A DNA stretch of 64,000 nt from Bacteroidota bacterium (GCA_016713445.1 JADJPB010000001.1:558001-622000), one strand, 5' to 3'. Positions 47,681-58,375 are shown, counted from the first letter of the stretch. A program made the numbers and translations. Notes: generated from the sequence alone by a model not told the origin.

Positions 47681-47708
47681 TAATTCTTAATTCTTAATTC
47701 TGAATTAA
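47681..47708. repeat. Heptanucleotide repeat forming the end of paaZ
   Basis: Three TAATTCT units and one GAATTAA. The last codons of paaZ (reading LIQN) and its stop are inside this repeat. Confidence 0.7.
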
Positions 47709-49741
47709 CTTCTTCACCATCGTAAGTATCGTCGCAACGGCAACGGTTTCTCCGGTTTCGTCGTATACATCGACAAGCCACTTCACAATTCCTTTTGCAA
47801 TGTCATCCTCGGTTTTCTTCTCTGTGTCCACTTTTTCTTTTACGGTTAAGCGAACACCAATAGTCATTCCCGGATAAACGGGTTTGGTAAATCGACATTC
47901 TTCTAATCCGTAATTCAACATCACCGGACCTTTTTTAGCATCAACAAATAATCCGGCTGCCTTGCTTAGTACAAAGTATCCGTGTGCCACTCGTTGTGTA
48001 AAGATAGTTCCTTCTAAACTGGTGGAATCCATGTGCGCGTAGAAATTATCGCCGCTTACATTTGCAAAGTTTACAATGTCGGCTTCACTAACGCTATGCT
48101 TAGCCGTAATTAAGGTTTCGCCAATTTCGAGTTCTTCAAAGTGTTTTTTGAAGGGATGAACGTCTTTTTCAATTTGCTTGGCTCCGTTTTGGTACACTCC
48201 AGTAATAGCTGTCACCATTGTAGGAGAACCTTGCAGTGCTACACGTTGTAAATAATGGAAAATTCCACGCTTTCCACCCATCTCCTCACCGCCGCCTGCT
48301 CTTCCAGGACCTCCATGCGTTAACATCGGCATCGGTGATCCATGACCAGTGCTTTCTTTCGCGCATTCGTTATTCAATACTAAAATTCGCCCGTGCATGT
48401 TTGCAGCACCTAAAACATATTCACGTGCTACTTTTGCATCAGCAGTAATGATGCTACTCACTAAGGAACCCAATCCCATTTTAGCTAGTTCTATGGCATC
48501 TTCTGTGGTTTTGTAAGGCATCAAGGTAGATACAGGTCCAAACGCTTCTAACGAGTGGCAATCGGTGAATTTAAACGGATCTTTGTTCAGCATTAAAATG
48601 GGTGAGAAGAAAGCACCACGCTCAGTGTCTTGTCCTTTCACTTCTATTTTATCAAGCGAACCGTAAACGATTTCTTGTTGCTTCGAGAGTTGTTCCACAC
48701 GCTCTCGCACTTCTTTCACTTGGTCTTTGGAAGCTAATGATCCCATACGCACTCCTTCAACATTCGGATCGCCCATCACGGTACTCGCTAAGCGTTTTCC
48801 AAGTGCGATTTGCACATCTTCCACCCTATTTTCGGGGACCATGATGCGTCTCACCGCAGTGCATTTTTGTCCGGCCTTTACCGTAATTTCTTTCTGAACT
48901 TCTTTTACGAAAAGATCAAATTCGGGCATGTCAGGCGTAACATCTGTTCCTAAAACCATGCAGTTTAATGAATCGGCCTCCAAATTAAAGGGAACCGATT
49001 CGCTGATGATGCGAGGATGCGCCTTCAACATTTTTCCTGTGCTCGCCGATCCTGTGAACGTCACTACATCTTGCGAAATGACATGATCTAAAATTCCATT
49101 TGCTGAGCCGCAAATCAATTGCAGACTCCTTCCGGTAAAATTTTGGAAGCTACAATTTCACGTACTACCGCTTCCGTTAGGAAACTCGTCACTGTCGCTG
49201 GTTTCACCACAGCAGGAACTCCCGCCATGAGATTCACTGCAATTTTTTCGAGCATTCCCCATACTGGAAAATTAAATGCATTGATGTGTATCGCAATTCC
49301 TTCTTTCGGCACGCAGATATGATGTCCCATGAAAGTCCCGTTTTTTCCTAAACTCACGGGATCGCCTTCAAGACAAAATGTTTCGTTGGGAAATTGTCGG
49401 CGTAAACTGCTATTCGCAAATAAATTTCCAATGCCGCCTTCAATGTCAATCCACGAATCGATACGTGTGGCACCTGTCGCCCATGAAATTTTATAAAACG
49501 CTTCTTTCTTTTCCATGAGATGCAAGGCCAATGCCTTCAACATTCTTCCGCGTTCGTGAAAGGTCATCTTGCTCAAAGCAGAACCACCGACAGTTCGGCC
49601 GTAATCGAGCATTTTTCCAAAATCGAGGCCCTTGCTGCTTGCCGTGGCTATTTCAGCGCCGTTAATGGCATTGTATAAAACTTGTCCGTTCTCGGAACCT
49701 GCTACCCATTGTCCGCAATAATAATTCTGAAGTGGTTTCAT
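47694..49741 (-). CDS. paaZ: Bifunctional aldehyde dehydrogenase / enoyl-CoA hydratase PaaZ (one frameshift)
   Basis: Opens the oxepin-CoA ring in phenylacetate degradation and oxidises the resulting semialdehyde. About 682 aa once an indel near 49125 is repaired (LPEGSLQLICGSANG). Residues of about 1-520 are an aldehyde dehydrogenase: NAFNFPVWG, TFTGSASTG, general-base Glu in NLEADSLN, nucleophile Cys in AGQKCTAVRR. The C-terminal 150 residues are a MaoC-like hydratase, with the catalytic Asp and His in VSGDNFYAHMD. The rest of the paa cluster is not in the window. Confidence 0.9.
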
Positions 49742-49760
49742 CGCTTTCGTTTAACAGGTA

Positions 49761-49768
49761 CAAAAATA
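49761..49768 (-). promoter_or_regulatory. -7 promoter box of paaZ
   Basis: TATTTTTG (minus strand) matches TAnnTTTG and lies 19 nt upstream of the paaZ start. No clear -33 element. Confidence 0.35.
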
Positions 49769-50024
49769 GTTTATTCCATCTATCTAAATGGCGGGAAAAT
49801 GAGAGGGCGAGGTGTTTTTTGGTAAAGGGGAGATGGATTTGTTGGCAAGTAATTGATTGTTGTGAATCAGTCAATTAATCGAACAAATGAAATTTTCAGG
49901 TCGTCAATAAGAGGTTTCAGGTTATTTAAAATGCATTTCGGCAAGATGTGATTCCATTTGCACGCTGCCTTTCTTTATTTTGCGAGTACGATTGTGAATG
50001 AAAAATTGATGGACGAAAACGAGG

Positions 50025-51107
50025 ATGTTAAGCTTTAAAGTAAATACCTTTAGTCCCTCACTTTCTATGAAGGAAACCAAATTAATTTTAACGAATAAGT
50101 TGCGTGATGGCTGGTTGCTGTTGATCGGAATACCACTGGTTGCATTCGTGCTTACCTTTTTATTTTATTCGGATGAATGGCTTACTTATGGAAATAGTTT
50201 CGGATATTGTTATTTTACCAAGTTAACCACTACTACAATTATCTGGTACATCAATCGCGAGATTTTATTGTATTTCCGCAGACGTTTCCCATCGATAGAA
50301 AATATTACCAAGCGAATTTTATTACAGTTGCTCACTTCGTTTTTGGTAACCACATTAATTTCTATTGCCACAACTGAATTGTATTCCATTACCAATTATT
50401 GGAACCGTACCATTACCTGGCAAGATACTGTATATAATTTGTTGTTATCATATGTATTTGTATTGATCATTTCCGGAGTGTATGAAGCGGTTTATTATTT
50501 TGCACATTGGCGTCTAAGTGTGAAGGAAGCTGAAGAGTTGAAAAAGGCCAATTTGCAGAGTCAGTTTGAATCGTTGAAGAGTCAAGTGAGTCCGCACTTT
50601 TTGTTTAATTCGCTCAATACTTTGTCTTCCTTGATAGAAGAAAACCCGGATATGGCCGTCAAATTTGTCAATCAATTGTCCAAAGTGTATCGGTATTTAC
50701 TTCAGAGTAATGATAAAGAATTGACAACATTGAAAGATGAAATAGATTTTTTGGATTCATATATCTTTCTCCTAAAAACACGATTTGGCGAAGGCTTTAC
50801 TGTGAAGATGGAAGTGTCGGATGAATTATTGTCTACGTTGATTCCTCCTCTTACCTTACAAATATTGGTGGAAAATGCGGTGAAACACAATATTGTTTCT
50901 ACTAACAAACCCTTAAGGATCTCCATTTCTTCGCGCGAATCAGGAACACTTTCAGTGGTAAATAACTTACAAAAGAAAACCATCAATGTTGCTTCTACGG
51001 GAATGGGTTTAGCGAATATTGTTGCAAAGTATCGACTTCTGAATAAGCCATCCATTCGCATTGAAGAAGACCAAAACGAATTTTCTGTTACATTACCTAT
51101 AATTTAA
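50025..51107 (+). CDS. LytS-like sensor histidine kinase
   Basis: A 360-aa membrane kinase (an alternative start is the Met at 50067). About four membrane segments lie in residues 28-170, then a coiled linker (AEELKKANLQSQFESLKSQ). The His_kinase domain has the phosphoacceptor in SPHFLFNSLN. An HATPase_c domain follows with QILVENAVKHN and GMGLANI. It is 6 nt upstream of its response regulator, so the two form one operon. The signal is unknown. Confidence 0.93.
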   Translation: MLSFKVNTFSPSLSMKETKLILTNKLRDGWLLLIGIPLVAFVLTFLFYSDEWLTYGNSFGYCYFTKLTTTTIIWYINREILLYFRRRFPSIENITKRILLQLLTSFLVTTLISIATTELYSITNYWNRTITWQDTVYNLLLSYVFVLIISGVYEAVYYFAHWRLSVKEAEELKKANLQSQFESLKSQVSPHFLFNSLNTLSSLIEENPDMAVKFVNQLSKVYRYLLQSNDKELTTLKDEIDFLDSYIFLLKTRFGEGFTVKMEVSDELLSTLIPPLTLQILVENAVKHNIVSTNKPLRISISSRESGTLSVVNNLQKKTINVASTGMGLANIVAKYRLLNKPSIRIEEDQNEFSVTLPII

Positions 51108-51113
51108 ATTACC

Positions 51114-51882
51114 ATGAGAGTACTTATTATTGAAGACGAAACCCTAGCCGCTAAACGCATCATGAAAATGGTGAGAGAGCAAGAACCTGATTTTATCATC
51201 GAAGGTGTCATGGACAGCATCGAATCCTCCGTCGCATGGCTCAATGCGAATCCACTTCCTGATTTAATCTTGATGGATATTGAATTAGCCGACGGACAAA
51301 GCTTCGAAATTTTTAATCAGGTGGATGTCACGAGTACCATCATTTTCACCACGGCTTACGATGAGTTTGCGATTCGTGCGTTTAAGGTGAATAGCATCGA
51401 TTATCTCCTCAAGCCCATCGACGCGGATGAGCTAAAAAGAAGTTTTGAAAAGTTCAAGGAGTTGCATAAATCATCCATCACTTCACCCAAGTTAGATTTA
51501 GATATGATTGTAACTGCTCTCAGAGGAAAGGAGCAAGTATACAAACAACGTTTTCTCGTGAAACAAGGGCAGCGTTTGATTCCAATCGATATGCACGAAA
51601 TTGCCTTTTTCTACACTGAAGACAAAGTGAGTTTCATTAAAACTTTTGCAGAACAACGTTATATCGTCGATCATTCGCTGGATGAGCTGGAATTACTATT
51701 AGATCCGAACTCTTTTTTTCAGAGCCAACCGTCAATACATTGTAAGTCCAAAATGTTTAGATGGCATTCATTCTCATTTCAACGGAAAGTTAAAAATCAA
51801 TATGAAACCTGGTAATGGCGACGAGGTGTTTGTGAGTCGAGAGAAAGCCGCGGATTTTAAGAAGTGGCTTGGGGAATTGTAG
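51114..51882 (+). CDS. LytR/AlgR-type response regulator with LytTR domain (one frameshift)
   Basis: About 255 aa. The receiver domain has the acidic pair IIEDE, the phospho-acceptor Asp in LILMDIELADG, and the Lys of LLKPIDADEL. The LytTR DNA-binding domain starts at about residue 140 (RFLVKQGQRLIPIDMHEIAFF). One extra T in the T7 run at 51713-51719 breaks the frame inside that domain. With it removed the chain reads FFRANRQYIVSPKCLDGIHSH and continues to the TAG at 51880-51882. Partner of the LytS-like kinase. Confidence 0.9.
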
Positions 51883-52445
51883 GTCGTTATTCAATAATAT
51901 TTTATTGGGAAAGTGATTTCAATTCTAACGAGATTTTTAGCTTCTGGCTTCTGGCTTCTGGCTTCTGGCTTCTGGCTTCTGGCTTCTATGTTATTGACTT
52001 GAGAAATAAATCCCGTAGTGATGACATTATTATAGAAAAGAAATAGCGTCCTACCACCAAAAAACCCTGAAAGGGTGACATAAAAAATTAGATTCGATGT
52101 TCAAATTGGTATTTAATACAATATTAGAATCGTTCTGGAAAAATAGCTGGCTGGTTCGCAGCAAATAATTTTACCCTTTCAAGGTTCTGTTTTTTTATTG
52201 TATTAATTTTTTATAATCATTTCACCCTTTCAGGGTTGGATTTTGGAATTATTACAATGTTCAAATGTTGGTTAAATACTTCTATTCTCTCTCCGTGTTC
52301 CTCCGTGCCACCTCTGTGCCTCCGTGGTTAAAGATGAACTCTATTGGAATCAAAAAATTGGATTGGAAATATAAATTTCTTTAAGCTTGCAGCTAGGAAA
52401 GTTGTAGTTTTTACTATTGTTTTTTTTACCTGATGTAGGCAGGTT
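51883..52445. other. Intergenic region rich in repeats
   Basis: Contains a heptamer array (51940-51988). Three CCCTxxxAGGG-type palindromes follow (about 52063-52077, 52172-52186 with a defect, and 52223-52237). A CTCCGTG-rich phrase lies near 52290-52325. No gene is seen. Confidence 0.65.
51940..51988. repeat. Heptanucleotide array, GCTTCTG
   Basis: Seven nearly perfect tandem copies of GCTTCTG, the last one GCTTCTA. Same family as the arrays at 691-721 and 28686-28776. Confidence 0.88.
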
Positions 52446-53974
52446 TTAAAAAAGTTCTAGCGAATTACTATTACTAATAGAGCGAAATTTCAAATCACGA
52501 AGTTGATTTATAATATCTAAAGAGCACGAATCACTCAAATCGCCTGGCCTTTGCCAAACGGAAACATAATTCACTTTTAATCCCGTCATTTTTCTGACTT
52601 GGCAATGTCTACACAAGGCCGATTACTCGACACATGATTTCCCATGTGAATTTCAGGATCCATGTTCTTTTTCCAAACAAGGGGAAAATGATGTTGTGTA
52701 GCTTCGTAGTTATCAAGTACTACAATGTCTTTCATGGCTCCTAAATAACTGGACATATTGGAATGCATCCAATTGCCTGAATAGTTCAATGGAAGTAAAA
52801 CTGTATTAGGTTCAAGAGATGCTGATGCTTCAATAAAATTTTGAGCGTCGGCACTCAATTCCTTTTGAACTCGCCAATGGATTTTCATCATTCCAACACT
52901 AAATCCAACAGCGATTAGCGCTGCAAAGACTTTGGCTTTTTTTGGAAAGTTTAAGGTTACCAACCAAATACACCATGTCATAAAAAACCATTGTACAAGA
53001 CGAACAGATAAGATGCCACCAGAGGCTAAACTATCTGGAATGACAAAGATGATTAGCAAAGAACTTAAGCAGATCCATCCGAAACTCCGTTGGACATATG
53101 TTTTACTGAAATGACGGATACCGATCACCGTTAGTAAAACCATCAACCCAGAAAAGGCCAACGCAAAGACTTTCTCACTTTCATAGTCATACACAATAAA
53201 CATCCTGGAGTATAGAATATCATCCAGCAGCTGTGTGAAAGGTAAATAAGAAATTTCACCACGGTAACCCTCCGTTCCGAAAATAAATACGAATAGGAAG
53301 CTGAGAAAAAGCCCGGGCAAAGAAACAATTGCTAAATACAACAATTGCTTCATCTTATTTTTAGTATATCCACGAGGCGTATTGAAAATACTTATGATTC
53401 CAGCGCAAAGTCCGGCCAGGAGGAAAACGACCAAATGAGAAAAATATAGGACGATAAATAGGATGGTTACGAGAATTCCATTCTTCACATGCAAACCTGC
53501 ATGGTGATTTTTCAACCACCAACTGATCCACCAGGGTAATAACGCCAATGCCAAAACGAAGTTGAAGAATCCAAGTAAAAATGGAAAATTGTAAAGGAAT
53601 GGAAAAATCATCCAGCTTAAATAACCCGATTCTGGATTAATAGTCAAAACTAATTTTCTAAATCCATAGGCCATCAGCAAAAAAATTAAAATTAGAATCG
53701 CTTTCTCTGACCATAAAATGGGAAGAATAGCTTGCAACCACATCAAAATAAAATGACCAGTCCAGTTAGGTTCGGGAAAAGTATTGAATTCAAAAAATTG
53801 ATGTATTGCAATTGATTTTCCAAACAATACTTCAAACATGAGATGGGCATTATACAAATGCGCAGCACCATCCAATGTCACAAAAGGTGTGAGTTGAAAG
53901 ATGGGTAAGCAATGCAATATTAAAATGATAAAAAAGCAACGCGACTCCCACCCTGAATTTAACGTTTTTATCAT
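52446..53974 (-). CDS. Polytopic membrane protein (one frameshift near the C-terminus)
   Basis: About 508 aa with 11-12 membrane segments (e.g. FILILHCLPIFQL, ILILIFLLMAYGF, FPFLLGFFNFVLALALLPWWI). A conserved acidic-aromatic start, LDGAAHLYNAHLMFE, follows the first helix, resembling GT-C-like membrane glycosyltransferases, but no catalytic motif can be named. One missing A in the T5 run (52589-52593) ends the frame early; restored, it continues KMTGLKVNYVSVWQRPGD to 52446. Probably involved in surface polysaccharide or lipid handling. Confidence 0.6.
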
Positions 53975-54096
53975 AGAGGTCCGAAAAGTATCTTAAATTT
54001 TTGTATTCACGATAATTGTCGAACATTATTTCAAAATAAGCTGTAAATGAAAGGGTTGAGAGGGCATTAAAAATCAATAATGACACTGAAATTATT

Positions 54097-54104
54097 TACA
54101 TTTG
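54097..54104 (+). promoter_or_regulatory. -7 promoter box of dnaX
   Basis: TACATTTG matches TAnnTTTG and ends 5 nt before the ATG at 54110. This supports that ATG as the start and suggests a leaderless mRNA. Confidence 0.5.
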
Positions 54105-54109
54105 TAAAC

Positions 54110-55924
54110 ATGAATGCCTTCGTTGTTTCTGCTCGAAAATATCGTCCTGCCACCTTCGATACGGTTGTAGGTCAAGCCCATATCACCGATACGTTAAAGA
54201 ATGCTATCCGCACTAATCACCTTGCTCAAGCCTTTTTGTTTTGTGGTCCAAGAGGGGTTGGAAAGACTACGTGCGCACGTATCTTAGCCAAAACGCTGAA
54301 TTGTAAAACGCTTACTTCGGACCTGGAAGCATGTAACGCATGTGAGTCGTGTAAGTCATTTAATTCGGGACAAAGTCTCAATATTTATGAGTTGGATGCC
54401 GCTTCGAACAATTCGGTGGATGATATCCGAAACCTGGTGGAGCAAGTGCGTTATGCGCCACATTCTGGCGAATATAAAATTTATATTATTGATGAGGTGC
54501 ATATGTTGACGGCAAACGCTTTCAATGCGTTTTTGAAAACATTGGAAGAGCCACCCTCCTATGCGGTATTTATTTTAGCGACAACAGAAAAACATAAAAT
54601 CATACCAACCATTTTGTCACGATGTCAAATTTTTGATTTCAATCGAATACAGGTGGATGATATTACCAAACATTTGGAGTACGTTGCAAAACAAGAGGAA
54701 GTTCAAGCGGAAGAAGAAGCATTACATGTCATTGCTCAAAAAGCAGATGGTGCTCTGCGAGATGCGTTGTCTATCTTTGATCAGATCGTGAGTTTTGCAG
54801 GGACGAATATCACCTATAAAGATGTAATCAATAACCTAAGCATCTTGGATTATGATTATTATTTTAAAATTACGGATGAAATACGCGAAGGAAATATTCC
54901 CGGTGTATTGCTTACTTATAACGAATTAATTTCGGAGGGTTTCGATGGACATCATTTCATCACCGGTTTAGCAGCACATTTCAGAGACATTTTAGTTTCG
55001 AAAAATGAAGCTACAATTCCTCTTTTAGAGGTAAGTAAGAATGCACGTGAGCGATATAAATTACAAGCTAGTCAAATTGTGCAGGCAAATATTTTGAAGT
55101 ATTTATCTATCTGTAGTAAGTGTGACATTGAATACCGTAACGCTCGAAATCAACGGTTGCATGTGGAATTGGCCTTGATTCGACTATGTGCTATCAGTGG
55201 ATCTTTGGAAGAGCCTATGCAAGTAGTAGCCCCACCTGTACAAAAAAAAACTGAAATCACCGATGAATCTGGAAAGTCACAATTTAATAAGGTTGAAGTA
55301 GCAGAACCTGCTGCAACTACTCCTGCTTCAACTTCCGTGAAAGCATCAGAACCGAAGTCTGGGCCTATGACTCAGTCTACAGCTTCACCTGTGGCAAAAG
55401 TCAAAACAGAGGCAGAAGCTGTCACATCTACCTCTACATCTAAGTCAGCAAGTGGAACTTCTATTTTAAAGGGAGCATCACTTTCATCGTTTAGAAAAAC
55501 GGTTGATACAGTCATTGAAGAAACAGCCAAGACGGAAGAGCCTGAAATGTGCGATCCTTTCGATCATGAAACGATGTTGAAGTATTGGAATATGTATTCG
55601 AATCAAATGAAGGCAAATGGGAAGCATCAGCTACATACCACGATGGCTACACATACTCCTTCTATACAAGGAAATTATCAGATTGAATTGTTAATTGATA
55701 ATCCAGCTCAACAAGAATTGTTTCAAGAAGAGCGCGTTGAATTAGTAAATTTTATGAGAAAGAGTTTGAATAATTACTTAGTGAATGTTTATGTGAAGAT
55801 GAATGAGAATGTAAGTTCGGGTGAAGTGGCCTATACTAACAAAGAAAAATACCAGAAGATGGTGGAGAAAAATCCAGGATTGGATGATTTTAGAAAACAA
55901 CTTGGATTAGAACTTGAGTTGTAG
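54110..55924 (+). CDS. dnaX: DNA polymerase III subunits gamma and tau
   Basis: Clamp-loader ATPase, about 604 aa from the ATG at 54110 (MNAFVVSARKYRPATFDTVVGQ); a longer frame from 54080 would cover the promoter box. Walker A is GPRGVGKTTCARILA; a zinc module follows with Cys in LNCKTL, EACNACESCK; Walker B reads IIDEVHMLTANAFNAFLKTLEEPP; the SRC motif is ILSRCQIFDF. The segment at about 370-480 is rich in Ala, Ser, Thr and Lys and probably disordered, then a tau-type C-terminal domain follows. No slippery A-run is seen that would clearly make a separate gamma. Confidence 0.94.
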   Translation: MNAFVVSARKYRPATFDTVVGQAHITDTLKNAIRTNHLAQAFLFCGPRGVGKTTCARILAKTLNCKTLTSDLEACNACESCKSFNSGQSLNIYELDAASNNSVDDIRNLVEQVRYAPHSGEYKIYIIDEVHMLTANAFNAFLKTLEEPPSYAVFILATTEKHKIIPTILSRCQIFDFNRIQVDDITKHLEYVAKQEEVQAEEEALHVIAQKADGALRDALSIFDQIVSFAGTNITYKDVINNLSILDYDYYFKITDEIREGNIPGVLLTYNELISEGFDGHHFITGLAAHFRDILVSKNEATIPLLEVSKNARERYKLQASQIVQANILKYLSICSKCDIEYRNARNQRLHVELALIRLCAISGSLEEPMQVVAPPVQKKTEITDESGKSQFNKVEVAEPAATTPASTSVKASEPKSGPMTQSTASPVAKVKTEAEAVTSTSTSKSASGTSILKGASLSSFRKTVDTVIEETAKTEEPEMCDPFDHETMLKYWNMYSNQMKANGKHQLHTTMATHTPSIQGNYQIELLIDNPAQQELFQEERVELVNFMRKSLNNYLVNVYVKMNENVSSGEVAYTNKEKYQKMVEKNPGLDDFRKQLGLELEL

Positions 55925-55966
55925 TATTAATTTTTATTGGAACTAAAAATTAGATAAGGATAAAGA

Positions 55967-57499
55967 ATGCCGATACTGGCCGCCATAATAAAACGAAGTA
56001 TAGAGTTACGTCATCGATTAACGCTGGCGAATAACACCCCTATCAATTATCAGCGTCGTGAATTGAAGAAGTTAATGCGAAAAGCACAGTTTACGATGTT
56101 TGGACAAACCTATAATTTTTCGGGGATGGTAAACAGTAAGAATTTTTTGAATAAATTCAGAGCGACGGTTCCAGTACACGATTATAAAAGTATTTATGCG
56201 CGCTGGTGGAACAAAACTTTACATGACGAAGAAGATGTTACCTGGCCGGGAAAAGTGCATTATTATGCATTGAGTAGTGGCACCTCTGAAAGTTCAAGTA
56301 AACATATTCCGGTAACAGATGATATGGTTAAGGCTATTCGACGTACGAGTATTCGCCAGATGATTAGTTTGGGTGGATATAAAAACTTGCGTAGCGATAT
56401 TTTCTCTAAAGGAATTTTAATGTTAGGGGGAAGTACACACTTGAATCAACAAGGATCTTATTTCGAAGGGGACTTAAGTGGCATTACCACCAGTAAGATT
56501 CCATTTTGGTTTCAACATTTTTATAAGCCGGGAAGAAAAATTTCGAGAGAGAAAGATTGGAATACAAAGCTGGATGAAATTGTTGAGAATGCACGGCAAT
56601 GGGATATTGGAATTTTAGTAGGCGTTCCTGCATGGTGCCAGCTGCTTATTGAACGCATTATAGAACAATATAAAGTAAAAACGATTCATGATATTTGGCC
56701 CAACCTTACCATCTATGTGCATGGTGGTGTTTCTTTTGAACCTTACCGAAAGAGTTTTGAGAAATTAATTGCGCATCCCCTTACGTATATCGAGACGTAT
56801 TTAGCTTCTGAAGGATTCATTGCTTATCAACATGAACAAGACAACCGCTCGATGCGCATGGTCGTGAATAATGGATTGTTTTATGAGTTCGTGCCATTCA
56901 CTTCCGAAAATTTTAACGGGGATGGAGAATTGGTGCGAAAGCCTAAAACATTGTTGATTGATGAAGTAGAAGTTGGCGAAGAGTATGCTTTGCTTATTTC
57001 AACGGTGGCAGGTGCATGGCGGTATATGATTGGTGATGTAATAAAATTCACAGATGTTGAGAAAGCAGAGATTGTGATAACCGGTCGCACCAAACATTTC
57101 TTGAGTCTGTGCGGTGAGCATTTGAGTGTCGACAATATGAATAAGGCGATAGAAATGGTGTCGGATGAATTTAATATTAGCATCAACGAGTTTTCAGTGT
57201 CAGGAGTGAAACATGGTACCCTGTTCGCGCACAAATGGTACATTGGAACTGACGGTAAAGTGGATGTGCAAGCGTTGAAGTTGAGTTTAGACGAGAAATT
57301 AAAAATGTTAAATGACGATTATCGGGTAGAGAGAACCTCTGCTTTGAAGGAAATATTTGTCGAGGTTTTGCCACTCAAGATTTTTATGAATTGGATGGAG
57401 AAAAATGGAAAGATTGGTTCTCAAAATAAGTTTCCACGTGTGATGAAAAATTCTCAATTTGAAGAGTGGGAAAAATTCGTAAGCGAAGAATTGGTTTAA
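55967..57499 (+). CDS. GH3-family acyl-acid-amido synthetase-like protein
   Basis: A 510-aa member of the GH3/auxin-responsive promoter family (ANL-type adenylating fold). The nucleotide motifs are visible: YYALSSGTSESSSKHIPV (motif 1), YLASEGFIAYQ (motif 2) and MIGDVIKFTD followed by GRTKHFLSLCGEHLS (motif 3). In plants GH3 proteins join amino acids to hormones; bacterial members have no general known substrate. It follows dnaX by 42 nt and precedes a glycosyltransferase. Confidence 0.88.
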   Translation: MPILAAIIKRSIELRHRLTLANNTPINYQRRELKKLMRKAQFTMFGQTYNFSGMVNSKNFLNKFRATVPVHDYKSIYARWWNKTLHDEEDVTWPGKVHYYALSSGTSESSSKHIPVTDDMVKAIRRTSIRQMISLGGYKNLRSDIFSKGILMLGGSTHLNQQGSYFEGDLSGITTSKIPFWFQHFYKPGRKISREKDWNTKLDEIVENARQWDIGILVGVPAWCQLLIERIIEQYKVKTIHDIWPNLTIYVHGGVSFEPYRKSFEKLIAHPLTYIETYLASEGFIAYQHEQDNRSMRMVVNNGLFYEFVPFTSENFNGDGELVRKPKTLLIDEVEVGEEYALLISTVAGAWRYMIGDVIKFTDVEKAEIVITGRTKHFLSLCGEHLSVDNMNKAIEMVSDEFNISINEFSVSGVKHGTLFAHKWYIGTDGKVDVQALKLSLDEKLKMLNDDYRVERTSALKEIFVEVLPLKIFMNWMEKNGKIGSQNKFPRVMKNSQFEEWEKFVSEELV

Positions 57500-57508
57500 T
57501 GCTATCAA

Positions 57509-58375
57509 ATGTTTGTATCCGGATTTACATTTGTACGAAACGCCGTTAAGTTCGATTATCCTGTAAAGGAAAGTATTCTTTCCTTGCTTCCATTGGTGGA
57601 TGAATTGGTTGTTTGCTTGGGAAATTCTGAAGATTCAACAGCCGATTTGATTCAGTCGATTAATTCCCCTAAAATAAAAATTGTTCATTCTGTCTGGGAT
57701 GACTCTCTACGCGAGGGTGGTCGTGTGTTGGCTGTAGAAACGGATAAGGCTTTTCAGGCGGTTTCACCCCAGGCCGATTGGTGCATTTACTTACAAGCCG
57801 ATGAGGTAATACATGAAAATGATCATGAAGGTATTCGATACGCCATGGAACAATTTAAAGACGATGAAGAAGTTGAAGGGCTTTTATTTAATTACATTCA
57901 TTTTTATGGCAGTTATCTTTATGTAGGTAGTTCACGAAAGTGGTATCGACATGAAGTGAGAATTGTTCGCAATGACCGTAAAATCCACTCTTATAAAGAT
58001 GCACAAGGCTTCAGAAAGGACGATCGACCGTTGAGAGTGAAAAAGATTAAAGGGCGAATTTTTCATTACGGTTGGGTAAAAAATCAGAAACATCAAAAGG
58101 AAAAGCAAAAGAGTTTTCACCGCTTATGGCATTCGGATGAAAAAGTAAAGGCTAAAGTGAAGGAAGAGCTTTTTGATTATTCGGAAATTGACGCTCTGGC
58201 AGAATTTACTTCTTCCCATCCTGCTCCCATGAGTGAACGTATAAAAAACATGGACTGGGTATTTTATTTCGACACGCGTCGAAATAAGTTAAGCTTTAAA
58301 AATAAAATTTTGCATTTTGTAGAGCGACAAACGGGCAAACGATTGTTTGAGTATCGGAATTATCGGGTGATTTGA
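57509..58375 (+). CDS. Glycosyltransferase family 2 protein
   Basis: A 288-aa GT-A-fold enzyme. The N-terminal strand SGFTFVRNAVKFDYPV, the segment VDELVVCLGNSEDST and the acidic LQADEVIHENDH (DXD-like) are typical of GT2. RIFHYGWVKNQKHQ near residue 190 is a usual acceptor-side feature. No membrane segments. It starts 9 nt after the GH3-like gene, so they are co-transcribed. Sugar and acceptor are unknown; a role in surface glycans is likely. Confidence 0.85.
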   Translation: MFVSGFTFVRNAVKFDYPVKESILSLLPLVDELVVCLGNSEDSTADLIQSINSPKIKIVHSVWDDSLREGGRVLAVETDKAFQAVSPQADWCIYLQADEVIHENDHEGIRYAMEQFKDDEEVEGLLFNYIHFYGSYLYVGSSRKWYRHEVRIVRNDRKIHSYKDAQGFRKDDRPLRVKKIKGRIFHYGWVKNQKHQKEKQKSFHRLWHSDEKVKAKVKEELFDYSEIDALAEFTSSHPAPMSERIKNMDWVFYFDTRRNKLSFKNKILHFVERQTGKRLFEYRNYRVI

